From an uncultured Lachnospira sp. (GTDB lineage: Bacteria; Bacillota; Clostridia; Lachnospirales; Lachnospiraceae): a stretch of 64,000 bases of DNA. Shown piece after piece: positions 46,110-55,814 of the stretch. Position numbers and translations under genes: made by a program. The stretch covers positions 123,149 through 187,148 of the forward strand of contig CAJUTV010000001.1 of the NCBI GenBank assembly GCA_910589305.1, written 5' to 3'. Under the pieces are notes generated by a model. The model ran no database searches. It saw only the letters and a program-made list of their open reading frames with translations, and was not told the origin of the DNA. Numbering within the stretch: the first letter of the stretch is position 1; every line of letters begins with the position of its first letter.

Positions 46110-46250
46110 TTCCTATTTCTTATGCAAAATCTGATTTACTTCTCTTAGCAAACTTTAATCTCTTGCCAAAACTGCATAAAGCGGCAAGGATAAACAGCAG
46201 TTAAACAGATTGTAAATATCTGCTTAACCCAGATATATATCATTATAACA
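46110..46250 (-). promoter_or_regulatory. extended -10 promoter and structured leader of the S66 gene
   Basis: Minus strand TGTTATAAT (46250-46242). The leader then folds as GTTAAGCAGAT/ATCTGTTTAAC (about 46226-46198) and CTTGCC/GGCAAG (about 46181-46155), ending before AGGAAGCTTTTTT. The stems are perfect or nearly so, yet there is no terminator T run at that place. It may be a regulatory leader of unknown type. Confidence 0.4.
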
Positions 46251-46287
46251 ATTGCCTTTCTATAATTTTGCTTTACTATTCTTTCTG

Positions 46288-47205
46288 TTACTTCATAAAT
46301 CCATTGACAATCTGCTCTTCTGCCTCTTGTTCTGTAAGACCTAATGTCATCAGCTTTATAAGCTGCTCTCCTGCTATCTTTCCAATAGCAGCCTCATGAA
46401 TAAGGCTTGCATCCAAATCATTTGCCTCCAATGATGGTATGGCATTGACATGCCCATCGTCCATAAGAATGGCATCACACTCTGTATGTCCGTAACATTT
46501 ATTATTGCCGCGTATACTAGAATTAAATATCTGTTTAGAACAACCTTTTGCAACAGAACGTGATATAACATTTGCACTGCTGTCTGCGCCGTCTAAATCA
46601 ACCACAAAATTCGTCTCTGCTGTCTGATTGCCATGTGTCATAATTTTTTCTTTAATAACCAGACTTGCACCATCTTTTAAATCAGCCTTTGTGTCTCTTA
46701 TTGTTGAATCCACACCTTTAATCTGTGTTGTCTCCATCTCCATATATCCGCCTTCATCAATATGAATGATGGTTGTTGGATTAAGAATATTCTCTCCTGT
46801 TCCATCGCCTTCGCCATAATGCTTTTCAATATACTTTACTTTTGCATTTTTTCCGACAAAAAAAGTGTGAATACCATCATGTTCTGATGTATCAACACCA
46901 CAGTTGTGTATGCCACAGCCTGCAACAATTGTCACATCAGCGTTATCGCCAATATAAAAATCATTATATACCATATCTTTTAAGCCGCTCTCACTAAGAA
47001 TCACAGGAATATGAAGACTCTCATTTTTTGTATTTGGCTTAATGATAATATCAATTCCTGGTTTATCCTCTTTTGTCACAATATCAATATTCGCTGTTGT
47101 ATTCCTGCCCGCAAGTCCTCCATTGGAACGTATATTATAAGCTCCTTCTGGGACTTGATGAATATCTGCTATTTTTTCTAACATACTTTTTTGTAACTCA
47201 TCCAT
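46288..47205 (-). CDS. sufB: SufB/SufD-type Fe-S scaffold, short form
   Basis: 305 residues of the SufBD beta-helix core without the long N-terminal region of classical SufB (about 470). Signature blocks are YIGDNADVTIVAGCGIHNCG, SRSVAKGCSKQIFN, GHTECDAILMDD and HEAAIGKIAGEQLIKLMTLG. With the SufC homologue just upstream it matches the minimal two-gene SMS/SufBC arrangement. No SufS, SufU or SufE is in the window. GGAGACAGC precedes ATG. Confidence 0.9.
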   Translation of the reverse strand: MDELQKSMLEKIADIHQVPEGAYNIRSNGGLAGRNTTANIDIVTKEDKPGIDIIIKPNTKNESLHIPVILSESGLKDMVYNDFYIGDNADVTIVAGCGIHNCGVDTSEHDGIHTFFVGKNAKVKYIEKHYGEGDGTGENILNPTTIIHIDEGGYMEMETTQIKGVDSTIRDTKADLKDGASLVIKEKIMTHGNQTAETNFVVDLDGADSSANVISRSVAKGCSKQIFNSSIRGNNKCYGHTECDAILMDDGHVNAIPSLEANDLDASLIHEAAIGKIAGEQLIKLMTLGLTEQEAEEQIVNGFMK

Positions 47206-47305
47206 GCTGTCTCCATTCTTGTGTAATATAAAACTATTTCACACAAATATATCATATTTATTAATCAATTTTTATATATTATACCAACTCTGTTAATATA
47301 ACTTT

Positions 47306-48031
47306 TTATGCCAACTTGTCCATCAATGTTGAACATGCCTCTGAGGAAGCTAACAATGTTGGCATTACTTCTTCTTTTTCGCCCTGTGCTGTCACTTCTC
47401 CATTTGCAATAACGATAATTTTATCTGCAATATTAAGAATCCTCTCCTGATGAGAAATAATAAGGATAGAACCTTTAATCTTTTCTCTCATCGCCTCAAA
47501 TACACGTATTAAATTATTAAAACTCCATAAGTCAATACCCGCTTCTGGTTCATCAAATAATGACAGTTTTGTTCCTCTTGCCATAATCATAGCAATTTCA
47601 ATTCGTTTAAGCTCTCCGCCTGATAATGAGGCATTTACCTCTCGATTCACATAATCTTTAGCACATAATCCAACTTCGGAAAGATACGAACATACTTCCG
47701 ATATAGAAAGCTTTTCTCCTTTTGCCATTGTAATTAAATCTTTTACTGTAAGTCCCTTAAATCGAACAGGCTGTTGAAAAGCAAAACTAATTCCTTTTTT
47801 TGCTCTGTCTGTTATAGACATATCTGTAATATCTTCCCCATCAAGTATAATCGTGCCTGATGTCGGTTTAAGTATACCTGCTATCACTTTTGCCAGTGTT
47901 GACTTGCCGCCGCCATTTGGACCTGTAACGGCTACAAACCCATCTTCTAATGTAATATTAATATTTTTTAAAATTTCTTTTGTTGCCGAATCTCCATGAA
48001 CTTCAAAACTAATATTCTTTAGTTCTAACAT
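47306..48031 (-). CDS. sufC: SufC-type Fe-S assembly ATPase
   Basis: 241 residues, soluble ABC ATPase. Walker A is GPNGGGKSTLAK, Q-loop FAFQQPVRFKG, signature LSGGELKRIEIA, Walker B FDEPEAGIDLW and H-loop ISHQERIL. It works with the SufB-like scaffold encoded 100 bases downstream. GGAG lies nine bases before ATG 48031. Confidence 0.93.
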   Translation of the reverse strand: MLELKNISFEVHGDSATKEILKNINITLEDGFVAVTGPNGGGKSTLAKVIAGILKPTSGTIILDGEDITDMSITDRAKKGISFAFQQPVRFKGLTVKDLITMAKGEKLSISEVCSYLSEVGLCAKDYVNREVNASLSGGELKRIEIAMIMARGTKLSLFDEPEAGIDLWSFNNLIRVFEAMREKIKGSILIISHQERILNIADKIIVIANGEVTAQGEKEEVMPTLLASSEACSTLMDKLA

Positions 48032-48113
48032 ATTGATACTCCAATCTATTTTTGTTGTGTTTTATATACAAATTTTATATGTTTGACCTTTTAATAGACT
48101 TTGCATTTATTAA

Positions 48114-48869
48114 CTAACAATCACAATATTTTTTAACAATGTTTACTGCATTTTCTGCTATCAACAAGTCAAAATGTTCCTTTATATAACCAATTCTCTC
48201 CAAAGTATAAGGAATAAATACACAATATTCCATCATTTCATTTGTTAATCGTTCAAATCTTGCCTCTGAGCAACGTCCTCTGTCTAAAAGAAGATATACA
48301 CTATTATCTGAGCTATTCTTATAAAGAAAATTTTTAACACCCCATGTTTTTTTTATACATTTACAAAAATACTCCATATATTCAAGGTTTTCAAATTTTG
48401 CAATTGCACTTTGACTTCCTACTGGATTGCCGAAATAGTCCGTCGCAAAGCCTTCCACCTCATCATGTTTATGACACACTGGCTTAAATGGCTTTGCTTT
48501 TGCTGCTGGATTCATCTCTTCCAAAGGGTTATTTTTTATTATATTGGACTTATTGTAAGGCGGTTTAGCAAATGCTTTAGACAACTGCTCGCCAGCTTGT
48601 TTTAACATATCGCCAAATTCTTCTGCTCCAGATGAGACGGTAAGCAACAGTGCATGATTAGGCTGCGGAGATAACTGTAAAGACATAATGCCACCTCTTG
48701 GCACTACTCCTATACTCTTTTCTGCCTCCTCCATCACAATATCCAACAATCCATGTATCTTGTCTGTATCATTTCTAAAAAAATCATCTAATGTAATGTT
48801 GTTATCTTCAAGGTCTTCTTCTTTTAACAAACATTGAAATTTCGTTTCATCGATTCTTTTAAATTCCAT
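48114..48869 (-). CDS. mecA: adaptor protein MecA-like
   Basis: 251 residues. The N-terminal substrate-binding half (MEFKRIDETKFQCLLKEEDL, LDDFFRNDTDKIHGLLDIVM) and the C-terminal ClpC-binding half (YEFENLEYMEYFCK-like segment, SVYLLLDRGRCSEARFERL) fit MecA, which delivers proteins to ClpCP. A linker with KAKPFKPVCHKHDE separates them. It precedes sufC by 80 bases and may share its promoter. Confidence 0.88.
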   Translation of the reverse strand: MEFKRIDETKFQCLLKEEDLEDNNITLDDFFRNDTDKIHGLLDIVMEEAEKSIGVVPRGGIMSLQLSPQPNHALLLTVSSGAEEFGDMLKQAGEQLSKAFAKPPYNKSNIIKNNPLEEMNPAAKAKPFKPVCHKHDEVEGFATDYFGNPVGSQSAIAKFENLEYMEYFCKCIKKTWGVKNFLYKNSSDNSVYLLLDRGRCSEARFERLTNEMMEYCVFIPYTLERIGYIKEHFDLLIAENAVNIVKKYCDC

Positions 48870-48946
48870 ATGTAACCTCGCATATATCGTAAATCAAGTT
48901 ATTATTGTTATTCGCCTTATATGTAACTGCTTGGCGATTGTTCTCT

Positions 48947-48955
48947 ATTATAGCA
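48947..48955 (-). promoter_or_regulatory. extended -10 promoter of mecA
   Basis: Minus strand TGCTATAAT, a perfect extended -10 box, about 78 bases before the mecA start. The leader has a TCGCC/GGCGA stem (about 48935-48910). No clear -35 box. Confidence 0.55.
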
Positions 48956-49055
48956 TATATCTTTCAACATAAAAATAAAATTTTGAAAAATATTTCTTAA
49001 ATATACAAACAATTTTTGTCATTATGTTTTATTTTTACCTAAAATTGGAATACCC

Positions 49056-49083
49056 TTGACTTTTTATTGTTTTTGCTTAGAAT
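49056..49083 (+). promoter_or_regulatory. promoter of the PIG-L gene
   Basis: Plus strand TTGACT (49056-49061), 16 bases, TAGAAT (49078-49083), about 26 bases before the ribosome site. It is divergent from the mecA promoter. Confidence 0.6.
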
Positions 49084-49115
49084 AATGATATCAAACACTT
49101 TTGGAGGATTTATCC

Positions 49116-50549
49116 ATGAAACTAAAATCATTCATCACAACTGTTTTTACTGTGCTGATTTTTTTTGCTGTTCTTTATATTCACCCTGAAACCATATTAG
49201 CACAGGAAGCAGAACAACTTGATGTAACCATCACTTCACCAAATAAAAATTGCAGTAAATTACAGGACAATTCTCATAGCACAACGGTATCTTTTGAGGC
49301 ACAAGATACCATTACTATTACAAGTGAGACTGCAATGGGCGGGATATACGTCAAATTTAATGACCCTGTACAGACTTGGACGCTTTCCTATAACGACAAA
49401 ACAGAAATCAAGGGCGAATATGGTTTTCTCCATGAATATGCTGCCTTTTCTGAAGATGTTACCAGCTGTACCATCACACTTGATAGCGCAATGGCAATCA
49501 GTGAGATAACTGCTTACTCAAAAGGAACACTTCCTTCTGATGTACAGCTTTGGAAAAAACCATGTGAAGGACAAACCGATATCCTTGTCTTTTCTACTCA
49601 TGCAGATGATGAAATTCTCTTTTTAGGCGGTGTTTTAGCAACGTATGCTGGACAACAGCATTTAAACGTACAAGTATGTTATATGACAAATTATTGGGAT
49701 GGTGACAGACGCCGTGAACATGAAAAATTGGATGGTTTGTGGGAAAGCGGTGTTCGTCATTACCCTGTCAACAGTGAATTTTGGGATAAATATGCGGAAA
49801 GCATTGAAGGTGCATTAAATTATTATTCTTATGATGACGTATTAAACTATATCACAACACAAGTACGTCGCTTTAAACCGATGGTCGTTGTTACACAAGA
49901 TTTAAATGGTGAGTATGGACATGGCGGGCATATGCTTCTTGCCAAAACTGTATGTGAAGCAGTTGACAACAGTAACGACTCATCGTTTTGTACCGATTCT
50001 GTCACCTCATATGGTGTCTGGGATACGCCAAAAACGTATCTTCACCTTTACGGTGAAAATAAACTTACGATGGACTTAAGACAACCATTAAGCAATATGA
50101 ATGGAAGAACGGCTGTTGAGGTTGCAAAAGATGCCTATCTAAAACATGATTCACAGCAATGGTGTTGGTTTTATGTCTCTGACGAATATGAATACAGCTG
50201 TGCTGACTTTGGATTATACCGCACAACTGTTGGCACGGATACAGGCAACGATATGCTTGAAAATATTGTAACTTATGAAGAACAAGCCAAAATAAAAGAA
50301 GCAGAATCCAAAAAAGCGGAAGAAGAATCCAGAAGCAAAGAACAAGAACGGCTTGCGTTAGAATCCAAAAAAGCAAGTGATGAATTAAAAGCAAATACAC
50401 AAACTTCAGACAATTCAAATTCAAATGATAAATTTATTATTATTCTTATCATTGTTGTTCTTGTTCTTTTAATTTTAGTGATTGCACTGTTTTTATATAA
50501 AGCAAAAATAGAAAAAAAACGCCGTAAGGCACACAGGAGAAGACGGTAA
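49116..50549 (+). CDS. membrane-anchored PIG-L family deacetylase
   Basis: 477 residues. ATG 49116 is chosen with GGAGG eight bases before. Signal peptide 1-31 (ending ILAQ), then a beta-sandwich-like region (about 35-140). A PIG-L/LmbE domain (about 150-385) has the zinc motif STHADDEILFLGG and the distal GHGGHMLLA. A Glu/Lys/Ser-rich coiled coil (about 388-430) leads to a C-terminal helix (about 438-460) and a KKRRKAHRRRR tail. The catalytic domain should face outside, so it may de-N-acetylate a surface glycan. Confidence 0.88.
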   Translation: MKLKSFITTVFTVLIFFAVLYIHPETILAQEAEQLDVTITSPNKNCSKLQDNSHSTTVSFEAQDTITITSETAMGGIYVKFNDPVQTWTLSYNDKTEIKGEYGFLHEYAAFSEDVTSCTITLDSAMAISEITAYSKGTLPSDVQLWKKPCEGQTDILVFSTHADDEILFLGGVLATYAGQQHLNVQVCYMTNYWDGDRRREHEKLDGLWESGVRHYPVNSEFWDKYAESIEGALNYYSYDDVLNYITTQVRRFKPMVVVTQDLNGEYGHGGHMLLAKTVCEAVDNSNDSSFCTDSVTSYGVWDTPKTYLHLYGENKLTMDLRQPLSNMNGRTAVEVAKDAYLKHDSQQWCWFYVSDEYEYSCADFGLYRTTVGTDTGNDMLENIVTYEEQAKIKEAESKKAEEESRSKEQERLALESKKASDELKANTQTSDNSNSNDKFIIILIIVVLVLLILVIALFLYKAKIEKKRRKAHRRRR

Positions 50550-50624
50550 AAAAAATAGAATTTATTACAGTTGTGTATCATTATAATATGGGGCTTATTT
50601 TTGTAGAAATCAATTAAATTCCAT

Positions 50625-50652
50625 AGAGGTCATTGCAAAATCAGTGACCTCT
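50625..50652. terminator. shared hairpin between convergent genes
   Basis: AGAGGTCA (50625-50632) and TGACCTCT (50645-50652), loop of 12. The minus arm contains the end of the 50641-51084 coding region including its stop. T runs are weak on both sides, so termination efficiency is doubtful. Confidence 0.45.
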
Positions 50653-51084
50653 TATATCAAATTCATGAAAAATGGTATTATTACTTCCCCATGAATAAAT
50701 AATATAATAATTATCTCCCTCTACATTCGTTTTAAATGTTACCTTTCTATGCTCTATAATTTTTATATCTGTATCTATTTGACGTTCAACCATACATTCC
50801 CATTCATCTTTTGCAAATTTTAAATAGTATTCTTTTAATTCTTCTAAGGAAAGTCCACTTTTAATTAGAATAGCTCCAAAATATTGCATTCCGTTGCCAT
50901 TTCCAACTAATTTTCCTGCTAGATACACAGTCTCAATAAATTCAGTATTACTTGGAAGGGGCAAATCTACAAGTTTATCTGCTGTTTTTTTTGCTATATT
51001 ATCATTTACGATTGGCGCAGCTACTAAAACAGATAAAAAAATAATAACCACAATTAAAATAATAGTAATTAACAATTTCTTCAT
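50641..51084 (-). CDS. hypothetical membrane-anchored protein
   Basis: 147 residues: an N-terminal hydrophobic helix (about 4-26), then a soluble domain probably outside, with conserved-looking FAKDEWECMVERQID. There is no lipobox and no recognised family. It starts 51 bases after the second ABC half-transporter and may be its accessory protein, but this is only position. Confidence 0.6.
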   Translation of the reverse strand: MKKLLITIILIVVIIFLSVLVAAPIVNDNIAKKTADKLVDLPLPSNTEFIETVYLAGKLVGNGNGMQYFGAILIKSGLSLEELKEYYLKFAKDEWECMVERQIDTDIKIIEHRKVTFKTNVEGDNYYIIYSWGSNNTIFHEFDIRGH

Positions 51085-51135
51085 TCTTTTTTATATCAAT
51101 CCTTTTATTTTTAAATATCATCTTTTTTTATATTT

Positions 51136-52800
51136 TTACAATCTCACTACACGGTTAAACGCCTCAAATGACGTTGACCGATGTGTAACCATCAATACCA
51201 CTTTTTGTTTGGTTAATTCCTGAATTGCCTGATTTATTTTTTTCTCACTTTCAATATCTAGTGCAGAGGACGGTTCATCCATTAAAAGAATAGGCGCGTT
51301 TTTTAAAAATGCTCTTGCGATTGCAATGCGCTGACGCTGCCCTCCTGACAGATTACTGCCTCCTGCCTCAAGAAGGGTGTCATAGCCTTGCGGCAGCATC
51401 ATAATAAATTCTTCTGCATATGCCAGCTTTGCAGCCCTCACAATTTGTTCATCGCTCACTAACCCTGTTCCAGAATATCCCAAAGCAATATTTTCACGAA
51501 TACTGCCTTCAAACAGATAACTATTTTGAGGAATATAAGTAATCAACTGTCTTAACTGCCAAAGTGAATACTTATTGATATCATGTCCATACAGCTTTAT
51601 TTTGCCTGAACTTTGCCTATAAAAACGCATAAACAATTTTAATAATGTACTTTTTCCACAGCCAGATTCTCCCATAATCATAACCTTTTCGCCATTCATA
51701 ATCTCCATAAAAAAATGTTTAAAAACATCTATTTTTTCATTATAAGAAAATGTTAAATTAATTACTTCAATTGGGTTGGCAGTCTTTTGCGGTTCTATTA
51801 TATAACGATTTTCTAGCTTTTCAAAGCTGGCTTTTTTTAAATCAGCTTCCTCACAATCCAATTCAAGAAAGTCAAAGACTCTTCCTGCCTTTACTAATGA
51901 TGATGAAAATGTAGCCCATGCAGAACCAAAACTTTGCACCATTGAACGAACACCCATCTGCAATGATACAATCGCCATAACCGTTCCATAATCCATTTTG
52001 CCGCGTGCCACTAAAAATGCACCTGCGCCGATTGTTCCAAAACTTGCCAATATTCCTAAGAAAAAAGAAATCATTTCAAGAACTGCCAATTTTTTACTTT
52101 TTTGTTTTTCTTCATTGGTTGCCTGATTATTTTCACTTTGAAACAAATCCAATACAATGGATGAGCCACGAAACATTTTCAATGTTGTAAATCCTAATAA
52201 GATATCACTTAAACGAGCTGTAAGTTTTGATATTTTATTTTGAATATCTTTATCCATTTTCTTAATTTGCTGATTCATCTTAATTGAAATATATACAGTC
52301 ACCAAACAAAAGCTAACAGCAATCAATGCTAACATTGGATTATATACCATCATTGCAATAATTGAGGTCATACCATTTATCAATCTGCCAAATACCCAAT
52401 AAATATGTGAAAAATAGGAATCCTTAAGAGAATTGGCATCCTGATTTAATGTCTTAAGCGCTTCTCCACTGTGATGATGTTCATAATAATTCATATCCAT
52501 TCTCATTAATTTTTTAAAAAGCTCCATTTTAATATCAAATACAATTTTTCGGACAACCTTAATTTGAACGTATCTTCTATATGGTGCCAAACAATTCAAC
52601 ACAACCAATATAATACATAACACTGCTGCTTGTATAAATAAATTATTATCTTGATATTCCAACGCATTAAAAATCAGCTTATTCATATATGGATATATTA
52701 AATTTAACAGTACTGACGTGATAAGCGTTATTATAAAAATACGCCAATATGAAACTTTATATTTTCCAATATATGAAAAATATCTTTTTAATTCTCCCAT
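51136..52800 (-). CDS. ABC exporter half-transporter, ATPase plus permease
   Basis: 554 residues. Six-helix ABC transmembrane domain (about 15-300), then the nucleotide-binding domain with Walker A GESGCGKSTLLK, signature LSGGQRQRIAIARAF, Walker B LLMDEPSSALD and H-loop VTHRS. It starts four bases after the preceding half-transporter, so they probably form a heterodimer. The C-terminus is short (ends AFNRVVRL), lacking the usual tail after the H-loop. The substrate is unknown. Confidence 0.92.
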   Translation of the reverse strand: MGELKRYFSYIGKYKVSYWRIFIITLITSVLLNLIYPYMNKLIFNALEYQDNNLFIQAAVLCIILVVLNCLAPYRRYVQIKVVRKIVFDIKMELFKKLMRMDMNYYEHHHSGEALKTLNQDANSLKDSYFSHIYWVFGRLINGMTSIIAMMVYNPMLALIAVSFCLVTVYISIKMNQQIKKMDKDIQNKISKLTARLSDILLGFTTLKMFRGSSIVLDLFQSENNQATNEEKQKSKKLAVLEMISFFLGILASFGTIGAGAFLVARGKMDYGTVMAIVSLQMGVRSMVQSFGSAWATFSSSLVKAGRVFDFLELDCEEADLKKASFEKLENRYIIEPQKTANPIEVINLTFSYNEKIDVFKHFFMEIMNGEKVMIMGESGCGKSTLLKLFMRFYRQSSGKIKLYGHDINKYSLWQLRQLITYIPQNSYLFEGSIRENIALGYSGTGLVSDEQIVRAAKLAYAEEFIMMLPQGYDTLLEAGGSNLSGGQRQRIAIARAFLKNAPILLMDEPSSALDIESEKKINQAIQELTKQKVVLMVTHRSTSFEAFNRVVRL

Positions 52801-52804
52801 TACA

Positions 52805-54535
52805 CTACACCTCTGACATCATATAATTTTGGTACATTCTGCAATATGTTCCATTTGATTTTATAAGCTCTTTATGTGTTCCCGATTCCACAATTCTGCC
52901 CTTATCAAAAACAATAATTTCATCATAATCTACGATTGCAGAAAGACGGTGTGCCACTGTAATAACGGTTTTATTGTGTGAAATCACTTTTAAAGTTTCA
53001 TTTACAAACCCTTCTGTCTCTTTGTCCAAAGCAGAAGTTGGCTCGTCCAATAAAAGAATCGGCGCATCCTTTAAAATTGCTCTTGCAATAGAAATTCGCT
53101 GCCTCTGACCACCTGATAAATTACTTCCGCATTCCTCAAGCAAGGTATCATATTGGTTGGGCAACGCTCTAATAAAATCATCACAGCCCGCTTTTTTTGC
53201 AGCATCTATTACCTTCTCTTTGCAGGCTTGCGGATTGCCAATACGAATGTTGTCAAATACGCTCATTGGAAAAATTACCGTGTCCTGTGAAATAAGCGCT
53301 AAATCTCTTCTTACCGCTTCTGGCGCAATATCTGAAAATGGATTGCCATAAAATAAAATCTCACCACTATGAACTTCATATTGTCTGCACATTAATTTAA
53401 TAATCGTACTTTTTCCACAGCCACTTTGACCTACAAAAGCAATCCTTTGTCCTTTTTCAACCGTTAAATTTAAATGGTTCAAAACTTGTTTTTCATGTTC
53501 CATCCATTTTGAATATGTAAATGATACATTTTTAAATACAAATACTTCTTTCGCTGTTTTATCAATTTCTTTCAATTTATTTTCTGTATTCTCTATGGGC
53601 ATATCCATAATTTCAAATACACGCTTTATAGATATCATTGTTATTTGTGTTCGGACAACCAATTGATAGGCATTAACAAGCGGTTCATTGATTTTCTCAA
53701 TGCCACTGATAAACGCCAATAATATACCCAATGTTATTGTTCCTTTAAAGGTCAAATACCCTCCGATACATAACACAATTGCATTTGGCGCCTCTCTGAT
53801 TAAACATGATAGTGGTTCAATATTATATTGCCTTAAATCATTTCGGTTTGAAATATCAAATGTTTCTTTTAAAGCTTTATAATATTTGTCCTGCATTTTC
53901 TTTTGAAGATTGTATGATTTAATGACTTCTGCTCCGTCAAAGGCTTCCTGAATATTGTTATTTGTCAATCCCAGTTTTTTCACGTAAACAGATTGTGCCA
54001 TTTTCACTGGTTTTAAAAGCTTAATACTAAGCGGTACTAGAACAAATAGTAAACCAAAACATATTGCTGCCAGCAATGGATTTAATAAAAATAAATAAAT
54101 TGCAAATACCACCACCATGATAGGTACATACAGACAATCTTTAAAATAACTCTGCATATACGATGCTATTCCTTCAATATCTGATGATGCCCGTTCAACA
54201 ATATCTCCAAAATTATTTTTTTCTATAAAATCTGGTGCCATCTTCATTATATGATGGACTAAATCACGCCGTAAATCTCTTAAAAGTCCTGCTCCAAAAA
54301 ATCCCGTCATACAGCGAACGAAATAATTGGCAACCATTCCTATTGTAATTATCAATATAGTTTTCACAATAAGCTCTGGCAATATAATACTAATTGTACC
54401 TTTAACAGATTCTTCAACTACTTGCTTTAAAATGTCAATAATCCATACATTTGCAATAGAACAACCAATCCCTGCTAATACCATAATTATTATATGCCCC
54501 AAATAAGATTTTGCATAATTTATTAATCGTATCAT
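52805..54535 (-). CDS. ABC exporter half-transporter, ATPase plus permease
   Basis: 576 residues. ATG 54535 (MIRLINYAKSYLG) is chosen, since AAAGGAG is nine bases upstream; an ATG three codons earlier abuts that site. Transmembrane domain about 12-310; Walker A GQSGCGKSTIIK, signature LSGGQRQRISIARAI, Walker B LLLDEPTSALD, H-loop VAHRL. It is cotranscribed with the next half-transporter and divergent from an AraC-family regulator that may control it. Confidence 0.93.
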   Translation of the reverse strand: MIRLINYAKSYLGHIIIMVLAGIGCSIANVWIIDILKQVVEESVKGTISIILPELIVKTILIITIGMVANYFVRCMTGFFGAGLLRDLRRDLVHHIMKMAPDFIEKNNFGDIVERASSDIEGIASYMQSYFKDCLYVPIMVVVFAIYLFLLNPLLAAICFGLLFVLVPLSIKLLKPVKMAQSVYVKKLGLTNNNIQEAFDGAEVIKSYNLQKKMQDKYYKALKETFDISNRNDLRQYNIEPLSCLIREAPNAIVLCIGGYLTFKGTITLGILLAFISGIEKINEPLVNAYQLVVRTQITMISIKRVFEIMDMPIENTENKLKEIDKTAKEVFVFKNVSFTYSKWMEHEKQVLNHLNLTVEKGQRIAFVGQSGCGKSTIIKLMCRQYEVHSGEILFYGNPFSDIAPEAVRRDLALISQDTVIFPMSVFDNIRIGNPQACKEKVIDAAKKAGCDDFIRALPNQYDTLLEECGSNLSGGQRQRISIARAILKDAPILLLDEPTSALDKETEGFVNETLKVISHNKTVITVAHRLSAIVDYDEIIVFDKGRIVESGTHKELIKSNGTYCRMYQNYMMSEV

Positions 54536-54703
54536 ACTGTACATCTCCTTTTCTATTTGCTATACTTTTTACAGTCTATCAACTATTAAAATGGATAACA
54601 ATAAAAGATATGCACGATTTTTATATACTTTCTGCAATAGAACTAATAGTATATCCATTTAGCTTGCTGCTTATGGAAATAAAAAAGAAAAGAGGAAACC
54701 TAC

Positions 54704-55624
54704 ATGCCACAACAAGACCGTCATAAAAATCGCCTCATTCCAATTGAATTTACTTTTTATGATACACTTGAAACATTGCCTGTTAAAGAGCGTTGCTCTA
54801 TCGTTTTGCTCACTTGTGGAAATGCCACGATAAAAATTAACAATCATATCCGCCTGCTTCATTCTCCTTGTGTGCTTTGTCTGTCACAGTATGATACAAT
54901 AGAATTAATCCACTCTGAAAATTTAAGCGCCAAATCGTTTCATTTTGACCCATGGTATATTAAAGCTTGTCTTTGTTTTGACAACCTTAATGATTCCATT
55001 GAAATTGAACCGCCATATACATACGACCGTGCTAATTTATATATGTTTACGAAACACCATAACCATTTTCAGGGGATTTTTTCACTTACTCCTCAAAACT
55101 ATATTCATATCAATGAACTTTTGCTTATGATTGGAGCTGAAACATTTTCTCAAAGTGATAGTTTTTGGACTTGCCGAATAAGAAGAATGTTACGCCAATT
55201 AATTAGCTGCATTTCTGATATCTATGCAGACCAGCGTAAATTAAAACTTTTTGATACTCCAGAAAGCCACACCCCTGCTTCTGTCTGTGCTGAATATATC
55301 CATGCTCACTATACCGAAAATATTACGCTTGGTACTTTATGCAGCCTTGTAAATTTAAACAGAACCTCTTTAAATCAACAATTTAAAGCACAATTTTTAT
55401 GTACCTGCATGGAATATCTTTTAAATTACCGCCTAAAGATTTCTCAGGAACTTTTATCCAATACCAATATGAAAATTCATGAAATTGCCGAAAACTGCGG
55501 CTTTAAATATGATACCTATTTTATAAAACAATTTACAAAAAAATTAGGTATTTCTCCTGCTATGTATCGTAAAAATCCGCTTTCTTATACAGCTTATGAA
55601 GGAAAACCCATAAAAAAGTTATAA
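54704..55624 (+). CDS. AraC-family transcriptional regulator
   Basis: 306 residues. An N-terminal cupin-like sensing domain (about 10-190) precedes two helix-turn-helix units in the last 100 residues: ENITLGTLCSLVNLNRTSLN and IHEIAENCGFKYDTYFIKQF, then the AraC signature KKLGISPAMYRK. GAGGAAAC precedes ATG 54704. Divergent position 170 bases from the ABC pair suggests it regulates them. Confidence 0.92.
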   Translation: MPQQDRHKNRLIPIEFTFYDTLETLPVKERCSIVLLTCGNATIKINNHIRLLHSPCVLCLSQYDTIELIHSENLSAKSFHFDPWYIKACLCFDNLNDSIEIEPPYTYDRANLYMFTKHHNHFQGIFSLTPQNYIHINELLLMIGAETFSQSDSFWTCRIRRMLRQLISCISDIYADQRKLKLFDTPESHTPASVCAEYIHAHYTENITLGTLCSLVNLNRTSLNQQFKAQFLCTCMEYLLNYRLKISQELLSNTNMKIHEIAENCGFKYDTYFIKQFTKKLGISPAMYRKNPLSYTAYEGKPIKKL

Positions 55625-55703
55625 AATTGAACCTTCATAACAATGCTAAATAAGCAGGTAAATAAACCGCAAGCAATCTATTTGGCTCGTTATTCAAAAC
55701 AAA

Positions 55704-55740
55704 AAAGGACAGCACGTCTTACGCACTATCCTTTATTTTA
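55704..55740. terminator. bidirectional terminator between the AraC gene and ilvC
   Basis: Nearly continuous 14-bp stem with three-base loop: minus strand AAAGGATAGTGCGT, AAG, ACGTGCTGTCCTTT, then TTTT; the plus strand also ends in ATTTTA. It ends ilvC and the AraC gene. Confidence 0.8.
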
Positions 55741-55814
55741 ACCGTTCTGCTTGAAGTCTTGCTTCATCACGATTATTACACTTTATTTTAATAGATTACT
55801 ATTTATAATAAAAA

